Notes: generated from the letters alone by a model not told the origin. Numbered from the stretch's first letter, positions 27,899 through 36,107 are shown. The stretch: 64,000 bases of DNA from Bacteroides bouchesdurhonensis (GCF_900155865.1 NZ_LT707006.1:4571779-4635778), one strand, 5' to 3'. Numbers and translations are program-made.

Positions 27899-28966
27899 TT
27901 ATTCACATTGAAGCTCAAATTCAAAAGGCTCTTTCGATCCTTCCTCTACTTCTTCACCACTATTGTCCCTATCATCTTCCGTCTTAGAGATGTATACCGT
28001 TCCGTCTTCATTTGTGAAAAAATACTCTATACGGGTAATCGTCTCACCTTCCGGAATATTAAAGAAACCTCCAGGCCAAATTGTCAGACTGTGTCTCGGG
28101 AGTTTCTTATCCTTTTTCATCAAAGTCTTTTCACTCTTTTCATCAATTTTATATTTATTCCCTTCTATAGTATAAGCAGTAGCTTCCCAATATACTTTAT
28201 CAAATTTCTTTAAATCGTTCTCATAAATATCACCTTGGAAAGTAAATGTCACAAAGTCATCTTGCAAAGAATTTATAGGTTCAATCTGGAAATAGTGTAC
28301 CGAACAAAAATCAGTCACTGCTCCTTTACCCCCTACTACTTCGAAACATTCTGCATCAGCTATGGCAAAACGTTCTTTATCTGAACCAAGACCATTAGTA
28401 GAATGATTAATAAAGAAAGCCGGTTTGAATCTTAAATTACTGGTTCCCGCATTACATTTAAAAGTTACTACAAAGTTTATCGTCCCACTTACATCAGCAT
28501 AAGGTTCAGACTTAAACGCTATCCATTCCATATCGTTCAATACATTGTATCTGACACCATATACTTTCTTTAATGCAGCTGTCCAAGTCATTCCTGGATA
28601 ACTTGCAGGTGATTCGTTATTCGGAATAACAGTCATCGGATGTTCTATCTCCGGCTCATATTTGTCTTCCGTATAAGTCACTACTGCATTTCGACTTGCA
28701 TTCCAGCTTCTGGGCACTAATACAGCTACAATGAACGCTTCATTAGTTCCATTCATACCTTCAAGATAACCATCAAACTTAAAAGTTGCCACTTCACCAG
28801 CCTTGACGTAAGCTACCATTTCCCCTTCTTCGTTCTCTTGTTCAATATAAATATTATTAATCACAAAAGCACATCCGAGCAGAATCAGAGGTAACACTAA
28901 TAGTGCTAATAATCCTAATTTGTGTTTTCTTGTACTATTATATTTCATAGTTTTTTTTTTAATCAT
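27899..28966 (-). CDS. DUF4961-type surface lipoprotein
   Basis: 355 residues with a lipobox ending at Cys32 (LILLGCAF). No enzymatic motif is visible. The body is beta-rich with several Ig-like stretches (VATFKFDGYLEGMNG, GTINFVVTFKCNAG) and an acidic C-terminus. It resembles the DUF4961 proteins that accompany certain SusC/SusD pairs and probably binds the target glycan at the surface. The start overlaps the DUF5004 stop in the form TAATG, pointing to translational coupling. A second in-frame ATG lies at 28948 after a run of ten A, so either start is possible and the A-run could slip. Confidence 0.75.
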   Translation of the reverse strand: MIKKKTMKYNSTRKHKLGLLALLVLPLILLGCAFVINNIYIEQENEEGEMVAYVKAGEVATFKFDGYLEGMNGTNEAFIVAVLVPRSWNASRNAVVTYTEDKYEPEIEHPMTVIPNNESPASYPGMTWTAALKKVYGVRYNVLNDMEWIAFKSEPYADVSGTINFVVTFKCNAGTSNLRFKPAFFINHSTNGLGSDKERFAIADAECFEVVGGKGAVTDFCSVHYFQIEPINSLQDDFVTFTFQGDIYENDLKKFDKVYWEATAYTIEGNKYKIDEKSEKTLMKKDKKLPRHSLTIWPGGFFNIPEGETITRIEYFFTNEDGTVYISKTEDDRDNSGEEVEEGSKEPFEFELQCE

Positions 28967-29415
28967 TAATCTACCTTCTCAAATGAATAAACATAAGAGT
29001 TATTCATGCATCCCGGACTAATTGTAAGGGTTATATGACGTTTCCCCTCTATAATCGGATAAGTTATCTCCGTTTTTATTCCTTCTGTAGCTCCATCTTC
29101 TTGAAAGGTTAAGAAGAAAGGAAACATCACATCATCTACCTGCCATGTACCTTTTTTCTTAACGATAAACGGTAGATAATTTTCCAGCTCATACGAATTG
29201 TCATCTTTCAAAATCAATCGGAATTGTTTAAAATCCATCGCATCCGATATATCGGTCCCGTTACGTGTAACAGTGCTTAATTGCCATGTTCCATCCACTT
29301 GTTTCGGTACTTCCACAAAAGGTCCGGAAGTAATCTCGTCTTTAAAGGTATCGCAAGCACTCATAAAACCTATTAAAACGAAAAGTAAAGCCGCAGTTTG
29401 TATTTTCAATTTCAT
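28966..29415 (-). CDS. DUF5004-type lipocalin-like lipoprotein
   Basis: 149 residues with a lipobox ending at Cys21 (GFMSACDTF). The core GTWQLSTVTRNGTD and KGTWQVDD repeats look like the lipocalin-like strands of DUF5004. It probably sits in the outer membrane as an accessory of the neighbouring SusC/SusD proteins; its exact role is unknown. It lies 30 bases after the first SusD gene and is coupled to the DUF4961 gene by overlapping stop and start codons. Confidence 0.75.
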   Translation of the reverse strand: MKLKIQTAALLFVLIGFMSACDTFKDEITSGPFVEVPKQVDGTWQLSTVTRNGTDISDAMDFKQFRLILKDDNSYELENYLPFIVKKKGTWQVDDVMFPFFLTFQEDGATEGIKTEITYPIIEGKRHITLTISPGCMNNSYVYSFEKVD

Positions 29416-29445
29416 ACTTTTTTCTTTTTAATGAAACAACCGTTA

Positions 29446-31272
29446 TTATTCGTAATATGGATTTTGCAACAACTTTGGTGATTTCACCGTCTCTTTATAA
29501 GGTATCGGATAGAAATACATTGCCTTACGGAATACATGTTGTCGCGCGTCAATCACTCTTAAAGATAGATCTCCATCCTCTTTTCTGGTAACCTCAAGAC
29601 CATGCATCATCCGATTATCCGTATTTTCAGCGATCATCCAGCGACGTACATCGAAGAAACGATGTCCCTCAAATGCCAGATCCAATCGACGTTCCAAACG
29701 AATAGCCTCGGCCATTTCTTCCGGCGTCATATTATCTTTGATGCCATACGCATTTGGTCCATCCTCTCCCCCTTCACCAGGTTGTATGCCAGCACACTTG
29801 CGTATCTCCCGCAATACAATATACGGACTGATTTTCCCACGTTCTCCAAAGTCATCAACATGATTTGGACCGTAATATTCATTAACCGCCTCTGCGTAAT
29901 TCAATAAAATCTCAGTATAACGGATCAATGGACGAGCTTGTGAACAAGAACCCGCTACCATATGGTTGGCATGTGAAGGGAAAGTTTGAAATTTACGTGT
30001 ATAATATCCGGTCGGAGTTCCACGATAAATAGCATCTTGCTGTGTTCCTACAGAAATATTGATTTCAGTATCTTGCTGATTACTCTTCATAGAACATCCA
30101 TGATAAGCTACAATAAATGTAAAACGAGGATCTCTATTTTCTGCAGGTTTTGTAGGAATATAATTAGAAGTATATTCACCATTTACCACTGTCGGTGTAC
30201 CATCTGCCATCGGATATAATTCGGCTAAATCATGATATATATATCCTCCGGTTCCACTTCCTCCGGTACTAGGTGGAGCAAATGCTACCTGAGTTGCTAT
30301 ACCACCATCAGCTTTTTTTTCAAAAATAGTACCACTATAAACATCAGCTCCTACTTTATCATAAAAATCAGAAGGCAACAATGCTGCATAATATCCCCAT
30401 CCAGGATAATCATTTCCATTTTCATCCTTATCTCGGATATACAACTTATATCTACCTGACTTAATAACATCGAGTGCAGCATCAACTGCCAATTTCCAAC
30501 GTTCCTGATCAGCTTCAGGATATCCTACCAACTCTTTTGGGTAGTCAGCAGGAGCAAAATCACTACCATTAAACAATTTGCTGGCAGCATACAAACGTAC
30601 GCGTGAAATCAAGGCTTTGCAAGCACCCGAAGTGATACGCCCAAATTTATTACCACTTCTTGTAGGAGGCAGATCCTCAGCAGCTTTGTTAGCCTCATCC
30701 ACAATATACTCTACACAATCAGCATACGAGTTACGTTCTTTCTGTGCTTCTGCTACTGACTCATAGATATCGTCATATACCAAAGGTACACCTCCATAGT
30801 GTCTCAGCAACATTGCATAATACCATGCCCGTAAAAAACGAGCTTCAGCCTTATACTCCGTTTTAGCACTCTCATACATGCGGCAGCCATCCACATATTT
30901 AAAAAACACATTTACTCGGCGAATATTCTGATAAGCTTTTCGCCATACATCATCTTCGGCAACCGTTACCGGATTTACCGACCCCGTAGCAAACATGATA
31001 TCCGTCGCAAGTCCGGTATTAGCCTTGTAAGCTGCTTCATCACTACTAGTCTGTAATCCTCCGTGACCACTATAACGATCATACTTAACATCATATCCAA
31101 TATCTACATAAATTTGATTTAGGAATTGAGAGGTATAAGTACTATCGGCAAAAACTGTCGCCTGGTCCAAGTTTGTGGTCTCTGTCTCGCCAAGAAAATC
31201 ATCCGCGCAAGAGGAGTACATCCACACACTTACAATAGATAAGAAAAAATAAAATAAGCCTTTCATATACAA
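29446..31272 (-). CDS. SusD/RagB-family glycan-binding lipoprotein (first copy)
   Basis: 608 residues with a lipobox ending at Cys22 (MYSSCADDF). SusD landmarks include EARFLRAWYYAMLLRHYGGVPL, YTEILLNYAEAVNEYYG, and LERRLDLAFEGHRFFDVRRW near the C-terminus with YFYPIPYKETVKSPKLLQNP at the end. It is the first gene of the leftward locus and has no susC directly before it. The nearest susC lies two genes downstream. The start could also be the second ATG (31266). I found no TAnnTTTG promoter directly upstream, so it may use an alternative sigma factor or an activator. Confidence 0.94.
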   Translation of the reverse strand: MYMKGLFYFFLSIVSVWMYSSCADDFLGETETTNLDQATVFADSTYTSQFLNQIYVDIGYDVKYDRYSGHGGLQTSSDEAAYKANTGLATDIMFATGSVNPVTVAEDDVWRKAYQNIRRVNVFFKYVDGCRMYESAKTEYKAEARFLRAWYYAMLLRHYGGVPLVYDDIYESVAEAQKERNSYADCVEYIVDEANKAAEDLPPTRSGNKFGRITSGACKALISRVRLYAASKLFNGSDFAPADYPKELVGYPEADQERWKLAVDAALDVIKSGRYKLYIRDKDENGNDYPGWGYYAALLPSDFYDKVGADVYSGTIFEKKADGGIATQVAFAPPSTGGSGTGGYIYHDLAELYPMADGTPTVVNGEYTSNYIPTKPAENRDPRFTFIVAYHGCSMKSNQQDTEINISVGTQQDAIYRGTPTGYYTRKFQTFPSHANHMVAGSCSQARPLIRYTEILLNYAEAVNEYYGPNHVDDFGERGKISPYIVLREIRKCAGIQPGEGGEDGPNAYGIKDNMTPEEMAEAIRLERRLDLAFEGHRFFDVRRWMIAENTDNRMMHGLEVTRKEDGDLSLRVIDARQHVFRKAMYFYPIPYKETVKSPKLLQNPYYE

Positions 31273-31493
31273 TAGAAATAGCGGTTAATAAAATGTTTAT
31301 AAACTCTTAAATCGGTAAAATTCATTATTATTAGTTATTTTTATAACGAGCCTACAGTTTGCGTATTTGTTCTAAGAACGATTATAAAATATTATACCAC
31401 TAAAAATATTTAATTATTTTTTTGAATATCACTCCTTATTTAAAAATTGTCTTTTGAAATACTCGCAAAAAACTATATACCTATACTCAAGAA

Positions 31494-31530
31494 GAAGGTC
31501 ACCTCTTCCTAGCTTAAAGAGATGACCTTC
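31494..31530. terminator. Strong hairpin, possible terminator upstream of the SusD gene
   Basis: GAAGGTCACCTCTT at 31494-31507 pairs with AAGAGATGACCTTC at 31517-31530 with one G-U type mismatch and a 9-base loop. It lies about 40 bases past the stop of the small leftward frame at 31573. The following T content on the minus strand is weak (TTCTTCTTG), so termination is plausible but not certain. Confidence 0.5.
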
Positions 31531-31572
31531 GAAACAAACATTACCGAATAAGTTGATTAATAACCACTATTC

Positions 31573-31674
31573 TTACTCGTCATATAAACTTTCCCAATTG
31601 AAAACACGATAGTAATAAGGACGATAAAAATCGGCACTACCAGGAAAATTGAAATTATCCCCTGAATTAACCAT
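31573..31674 (-). CDS. Possible small protein or 3' remnant, 33 residues
   Basis: An ATG-initiated frame encodes 33 residues beginning MVNSGDNFNFPGSADF and ending with a run rich in Tyr, Trp and Phe (RVFNWESLYDE). The composition looks coding and unlike random AT-rich sequence. A stop codon lies directly before the ATG, so it is either a true small gene or the surviving C-terminal end of a decayed gene. A hairpin follows about 40 bases downstream. I recognise no family. Confidence 0.35.
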   Translation of the reverse strand: MVNSGDNFNFPGSADFYRPYYYRVFNWESLYDE

Positions 31675-31727
31675 TCATAACAAGAACTATTTATTTAGAA
31701 AGATAGTCATGATCATAATACTATTGG

Positions 31728-31819
31728 AAAAACAGTATAATATGCCCCCCAAAAAAGTGATTCTGCCCCCTTGTGCTAAAATAAACATACCCCTTGATAC
31801 CAACATAAAAATGTCCCTG
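31728..31819. repeat. 23-bp-period C-rich degenerate repeat
   Basis: Four successive 23-base units (31728, 31751, 31774, 31797) each have an A-rich first half and end in a C-run such as TGCCCCCC, TGCCCCCTTG, TACCCCTTG or TGTCCCTG. A longer 30-base unit ending ATCCTTG may follow to 31849. The sequence is degenerate but the spacing is exact. Confidence 0.55.
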
Positions 31820-32101
31820 CCAAACACGAGCAACAGCATTATATCCTTGACCCAATAAAACTCTCTTCTTATTTAACTCGTGTGTGTTCTCTAAATTAAT
31901 AGTCCGTTAAAAATAACAATAGTTCGTTCAACTTATGATTAACCTTTATACCTCAATCGCTACAAATTCAATACCCTTTTCCCCGTTTTTTGATTTATTT
32001 CCGAATCCGATTGAACCCCTGACACAGAAATGAATCGTTGCATAAAGAAAATATGGCAGCATTGTCTGCCTCCTCCTAACAAAAAACATCATTTTCTCTA
32101 T

Positions 32102-32162
32102 CAACCTATCACCAACCTTCGGAAACTCCTTGTTGATCGTGCTTTGGAGTGGTGATAGGTTG
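32102..32162. repeat. Long perfect inverted repeat
   Basis: CAACCTATCACCA at 32102-32114 and TGGTGATAGGTTG at 32150-32162 are exact 13-base reverse complements separated by 35 bases. No T-run follows, so this does not look like an intrinsic terminator. Confidence 0.7.
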
Positions 32163-32169
32163 TTATTTT

Positions 32170-32215
32170 ATCTATCACCTCATCTATCACCTATCACCAA
32201 TCACTTTTGCCGATA
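32170..32215. repeat. Short CTATCACC direct repeats
   Basis: The motif CTATCACC occurs three times (CTATCACCTCATCTATCACC, then CTATCACCAATCAC). It shares its core with the arms of the inverted repeat at 32102-32162, giving at least five copies of TATCACC or its complement in about 110 bases. It could be a protein-binding cluster. Confidence 0.55.
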
Positions 32216-32236
32216 TACTCTTCGTTTTAAGGAGGA

Positions 32237-32345
32237 CAGATAACTTTTAAGCTCCTTATTAATAGTAAACATCCGTTTCATTAATAACAAACTTCCTGTT
32301 CCTTAATACCTAACTTCTTTTCCTCTGATAGATAAATTACTCTTT
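32237..32345. repeat. 22-bp-period tandem repeat (class B, locus 2)
   Basis: TTAATA recurs at 32259, 32281 and 32303, exactly 22 bases apart, with degenerate units at 32237 (CAGATA) and 32325 (CTGATA) in the same register. The best unit begins TTAATAACAAACTTCCTG, closely matching the minus-strand core TTAATAGAAAACTT of the class B array upstream of dxs. Confidence 0.7.
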
Positions 32346-32366
32346 ATTGGGACTAAACTATAAACA

Positions 32367-32450
32367 AAAGTTGCATTTTTATAAATGAAGCTTACGTTTA
32401 TATAAATGAAACTTGCGTTTTTATAAATGGAACTTGCATTTATAGATTTT
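32367..32450. repeat. 21-bp-period tandem repeat (class A, locus 2)
   Basis: Four exact 21-base units start at 32367, 32388, 32409 and 32430. Three end in ATAAATG and all carry a core like AAGCTTACGTTTATA or AAACTTGCGTTTTTA. The core resembles the class A array at 3855-3959 (GAAGCTTACGGTTACA). Confidence 0.8.
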
Positions 32451-32825
32451 GATTAATATAGAATAACTTTACCATTAAATGACAGAAAGTTTATCCTAGG
32501 AACAGAAGAACTAATCTATTAATGCTTCTGTTCGTCACTTATAATATAGTGAGACTATGGATATGGGAAATTGAGTTTGGAAGCGAATCAAAAACTGTAT
32601 ACATATTCCAGATTCAGCTCTCAAAGAACGGATTTTAAGAACCCAATTAAAGAACCGATTCAAAGAACAAGATCATGATAACTCTTACCTTAATATTTAT
32701 GAGACTTCGGTTTATCGTGTTCTTAAACCAATATTAGAGAAATTGTATTTCCACTAAAGAACTACAAGAAGAAAAAAACAAGAAAAAAGTTCAGCATTAG
32801 ATTAGCTATATATTAAATTAAAAAT

Positions 32826-32833
32826 TATTTTTG
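32826..32833 (+). promoter_or_regulatory. Promoter -7 element of the DASS symporter gene
   Basis: TATTTTTG matches TAnnTTTG and lies 29 bases before the ATG at 32863. A start near 32840 would leave a leader of about 23 bases. No good -33 partner was found. Confidence 0.5.
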
Positions 32834-32862
32834 CAACGTTTTTTTAATTTTATTCTAATATT

Positions 32863-34377
32863 ATGTACAAGATTTTTCATGGTTTCCATCTAGTAGAAGC
32901 TTATCAGGACTTAAAGAAAGCTAAACGATTAGCAAAAAATCAGACAGTAGCCCGATGTGTAAAGTTAACCATAGCTATTACCCTTTCCCTTATTTTATGG
33001 TTACTCCCTATTAATACATTGGGGATAGAAGGCTTGACTGTTATAGAACAAAGACTTATTTCAATTTTTATTTTTGCTACTCTCATGTGGGTATTCGAGG
33101 CTGTCCCAGCATGGACAACTTCCGTACTAATAGTCGTATTACTATTGCTTACCGTTTCCGATAGTAGTTTATGGTTCTTAACCCAGAACATTCCTGCAGA
33201 AGAATTGGGACAAACTGTGAAATATAAATCTATTATGCACTGTTTTGCCGATCCTATCATCATGCTGTTTATAGGTGGATTCATTCTTGCTATCGCAGCA
33301 ACCAAAAGTGGATTGGACGTATTGTTGGCACGAGTCATGTTGAGACCCTTTGGAACACAATCACGATATGTACTATTGGGATTCATCCTCGTTACAGCTG
33401 TATTCTCGATGTTTCTTAGTAATACTGCTACAGCTGCCATGATGCTTACTTTTTTGACTCCCGTATTAAAAGCACTTCCGGCAGATGGAAAGGGAAAAAT
33501 AGGATTGGCTATGGCCATTCCTGTAGCTGCCAATGTAGGCGGTATGGGAACCCCTATCGGCACACCACCTAATGCCATTGCTTTAAAATACTTGAATGAT
33601 CCGGAAGGATTAAACTTAAATATCGGTTTTGGAGAGTGGATGAGTTTTATGTTGCCTTATACTCTAATAGTATTATTTATCGCTTGGTTTATACTCTTAC
33701 GACTGTTCCCATTCAAACAAAAGAGCATCGAACTGCAAATTGAAGGTGAAGCAAAGAAAGACTGGCGTTCCATTGTTGTTTATATCACCTTTGCTATAAC
33801 GGTTCTATTGTGGATGTTCGACAAGTTTACAGGAGTAAACTCCAATGTAGTAGCGATGATTCCGGTAGCTGTATTTTGTATAACAGGTGTTATTACCAAA
33901 CGTGATTTGGAAGAGATCAGCTGGAGTGTACTTTGGATGGTAGCTGGTGGCTTTGCATTGGGCGTAGCTTTGCAAGAGACTGGACTGGCTAAGCATATGA
34001 TTGAAGCTATTCCATTCAGTACATGGCCTCCTGTACTAATGATTGTCGGTTCCGGACTGATCTGCTACGCCATGGCAAACTTTATTTCCCACACTGCTAC
34101 TGCAGCTTTACTTGTTCCTATTCTCGCTATTGCCGGAATCAGTATGCGTGAAAACCTGTCATCATTAGGGGGCGTAGAGACTTTATTAATTGGAGTGGCA
34201 ATCGGATCATCACTAGCAATGATATTACCAATTAGTACGCCACCTAATGCTCTAGCACATGCCACAGGAATGATCAAACAAAAAGATATGGAAAAAGTAG
34301 GTATAATCATGGGAATAATCGGACTGATATTAGGATATACCATGTTAATTATACTTGGTTCCAACAAATTACTATAA
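32863..34377 (+). CDS. DASS (SLC13)-family sodium-coupled anion symporter
   Basis: 504 residues with about 11-12 membrane segments and a cytoplasmic N-terminal tail of about 30 residues. Both family signatures are present: SNTATAA beginning at Ser186 and SHTATAA at Ser409, each followed by a TPPN loop (GTPPNAIA near 233, STPPNALA near 465). These are the paired hairpins that hold sodium and the carboxylate substrate. Members move dicarboxylates, citrate or sulfate into the cytoplasm; the exact substrate is not readable here. It runs opposite to the glycan loci on either side and has its own promoter and terminator, so it is probably an independent unit. Confidence 0.9.
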   Translation: MYKIFHGFHLVEAYQDLKKAKRLAKNQTVARCVKLTIAITLSLILWLLPINTLGIEGLTVIEQRLISIFIFATLMWVFEAVPAWTTSVLIVVLLLLTVSDSSLWFLTQNIPAEELGQTVKYKSIMHCFADPIIMLFIGGFILAIAATKSGLDVLLARVMLRPFGTQSRYVLLGFILVTAVFSMFLSNTATAAMMLTFLTPVLKALPADGKGKIGLAMAIPVAANVGGMGTPIGTPPNAIALKYLNDPEGLNLNIGFGEWMSFMLPYTLIVLFIAWFILLRLFPFKQKSIELQIEGEAKKDWRSIVVYITFAITVLLWMFDKFTGVNSNVVAMIPVAVFCITGVITKRDLEEISWSVLWMVAGGFALGVALQETGLAKHMIEAIPFSTWPPVLMIVGSGLICYAMANFISHTATAALLVPILAIAGISMRENLSSLGGVETLLIGVAIGSSLAMILPISTPPNALAHATGMIKQKDMEKVGIIMGIIGLILGYTMLIILGSNKLL

Positions 34378-34394
34378 ATAACTTCCTATCATAT

Positions 34395-34435
34395 AACAGG
34401 CTCTGTGAGAAATAAACATTCTTACAGAGCCTGTT
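34395..34435 (+). terminator. Terminator hairpin after the DASS symporter gene
   Basis: AACAGGCTCTGT at 34395-34406 and ACAGAGCCTGTT at 34424-34435 are perfect reverse complements, and the stem continues inwards with GAGAA/TTCTT-type pairing. No strong T-run follows, but the position 18 bases past the stop fits a terminator. Confidence 0.65.
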
Positions 34436-34494
34436 AAAGTAAAGGTATCAACCTTTTGTAATCAATTAGGGATATTCGTAAAATAATAAAATTT

Positions 34495-34532
34495 AAGGCA
34501 ACTAATTCATTGCGAGTTAGTTGCCTTTTTTG
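34495..34532 (+). terminator. Intrinsic terminator upstream of the transposase gene
   Basis: AAGGCAACTAA (34495-34505) pairs with TTAGTTGCCTT (34517-34527), followed by a T-run. This is a classic form. It lies about 70 bases before the transposase start and may belong to the IS, shielding it from outside transcription. Confidence 0.75.
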
Positions 34533-34600
34533 TATCTTTAAGCATTCCCCCCAAAAAACGGTTTGACGGCCAAAACGGGGGTAATCTAAACTAAAAAGAC

Positions 34601-35959
34601 ATGGTAAAGATACAAAAAATATCCGAAATCGAACCTTGTTTAGGTTTTACCGAGTTCGATATGCTAAAAAAATATCGTCAAAGTTTTGCAACGAGCGAAT
34701 TAGGTCGCCTCCATGCTCTGTTTCCTTTCTCGGAACTGGCCCGGCAAATGCATTTGAAGTCCTCTGCTTTGGGTCGTAAAAGTTATTTTTCTCCCGAAGG
34801 TAAAATAGCCTTGATGGTCCTGAAGTCCTATACCAACTTTTCCGATGCACAACTGATTGAGCATTTAAACGGTAATATTCATTACCAGTTATTTTGTGGT
34901 GTTCAGATTGATCCTCTTCATCCACTGACCAATCCTAAAATCGTCAGTGCGATTCGTCAGGAAGTAGCGGACCGCCTTGATATTGAGTCCCTCCAGCTTA
35001 TTCTGGCTGAGCATTGGAAACCTTATCTTGAGAACCTTCATGTCTGTATGACCGATGCCACCTGTTATGAAAGTCATTTGCGCTTTCCTACTGATGTCAA
35101 ACTCTTATGGGAAGGTATTGTATGGCTTCATCGCCATCTGTGCAAACATTGCCGTACATTGCACATACAACGTCCCCGTAACAAGTATCTTGATGTAAGC
35201 CGTGCCTACCTTGCTTACAGTAAACTGCGTAAACGCAGGAAATCACAGACCCGTATGATTAAACGCAGGCTACTTCAGTTATTGGAAAAGCTACTGGACC
35301 AGCTGGAGCAGCTTCATTCATCCTACAGGCACAGGCTTACACTATCCTCTGATTACCAAAGGCGTTTCTCGGTCATACAGACGGTCCTTGAGCAAGGGAA
35401 GAATTTATTTGCAGGCAAAAAAGTGTCCAACCGTATCGTGAGTATCGACCGGCATTACCTTCGCCCCATTGTCAGGGGCAAGGAAACCAAATCCGTTGAG
35501 TTCGGAGCCAAGGTCAACAATATACAGATAGATGGAATCTCCTTCATAGAACATATCTCCTTTAAGGCTTTTAACGAAGGAGTACGTTTGAAAGACTGTA
35601 TTCATTTGCAACAACAACTGACCAAGGTCAGGGTTAAGGCGCTTGCAGCGGATTCAATCTATGCTAATAATGCCAACCGGAAATTTTGTACTAAATATCA
35701 TATAAGTACTTCCTTTAAGCGTAAGGGAAGAGCTGCCAAAGATGAGCCACTTCGGAAAATCTTACGGTCGGAACTCAGCCGTGAAAGGGCTACCCGCCTG
35801 GAAGGAAGTTTTGGAACGCAGAAACAACATTACTCACTGGCCAGAATAAAAGCCAGAAACAGGAAAACGGAAATACTTTGGATTTTCTTTGGAATACATA
35901 CGGCCAATGCGGTATCTATGATAGAAAAGGTCGAAAAGAAAAAAAGAACGGCTGCATAA
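34601..35959 (+). CDS. IS5/IS1182-like DDE transposase
   Basis: 452 residues, apparently intact. An N-terminal DUF772-type domain (about 60-135, FSPEGKIALMVLKSYTNFSD) is followed by a DDE nuclease with candidate triad Asp152 (MTDATCYES), Asp351 (LAADSIYANN) and Glu401 (RLEGSFGTQK). A basic helical insertion (about 205-250) separates the first two. It cuts and joins the ends of its own insertion sequence. It sits alone between the DASS symporter gene and the GH78 operon. I could not define terminal inverted repeats or a target duplication with confidence, so the IS borders stay open. Confidence 0.9.
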   Translation: MVKIQKISEIEPCLGFTEFDMLKKYRQSFATSELGRLHALFPFSELARQMHLKSSALGRKSYFSPEGKIALMVLKSYTNFSDAQLIEHLNGNIHYQLFCGVQIDPLHPLTNPKIVSAIRQEVADRLDIESLQLILAEHWKPYLENLHVCMTDATCYESHLRFPTDVKLLWEGIVWLHRHLCKHCRTLHIQRPRNKYLDVSRAYLAYSKLRKRRKSQTRMIKRRLLQLLEKLLDQLEQLHSSYRHRLTLSSDYQRRFSVIQTVLEQGKNLFAGKKVSNRIVSIDRHYLRPIVRGKETKSVEFGAKVNNIQIDGISFIEHISFKAFNEGVRLKDCIHLQQQLTKVRVKALAADSIYANNANRKFCTKYHISTSFKRKGRAAKDEPLRKILRSELSRERATRLEGSFGTQKQHYSLARIKARNRKTEILWIFFGIHTANAVSMIEKVEKKKRTAA

Positions 35960-36107
35960 TCAGACTAAAAGAAGAAGAAGAAAAGAGGAGAGGTTTTTAA
36001 CTTCCCCTAAAAAGACATATACATAATGTACCGTTGGGAAGAAAGAATAAGAATATGTAAATAATATTCTATTAAAAAGATACAAGACTTGAGACTTTAC
36101 ACAAAAA

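Larger units (their letters stand above)
31273..32862. other. 1.6-kb gene-poor, repeat-rich stretch
   Basis: No convincing protein gene is present between the first SusD gene and the DASS symporter. Apart from a 33-codon open frame at 31573-31674 it holds a hairpin (31494-31530), a 23-bp-period C-rich array (31728-31819), a long inverted repeat with ctatcacc repeats (32102-32215), a 22-bp array (32237-32345) and a 21-bp array (32367-32450). The rest (32460-32820) is AT-rich with nothing I recognise. Confidence 0.8.
34440..36100 (+). mobile_element. Insertion sequence carrying the DDE transposase (borders approximate)
   Basis: The single-gene element is inferred from the transposase. The likely left border lies between 34440 and 34560 and the right border between 35960 and 36100. 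A 12-base direct repeat CTAAAAAGACAT occurs at 34591 and 36007, but the left copy includes the transposase start codon, so it is not an obvious target duplication. Confidence 0.5.

Noticed and set aside
31741..31775. C-run followed by A-run resembling the sequence at 34546-34560 near the transposase, possible IS end
   Set aside because: The match is low complexity and is explained by the 23-bp-period array; no matching partner end was found.
31649..31858. Plus-strand frame of 69 codons in the gene-poor stretch
   Set aside because: Low-complexity, lies across the 23-bp repeat array, and has no promoter or family features.
34591..36018. 12-base direct repeat CTAAAAAGACAT flanking the transposase gene, possible target duplication
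   Set aside because: The left copy includes the transposase start codon, so it lies inside the element; likely chance or functional sequence.
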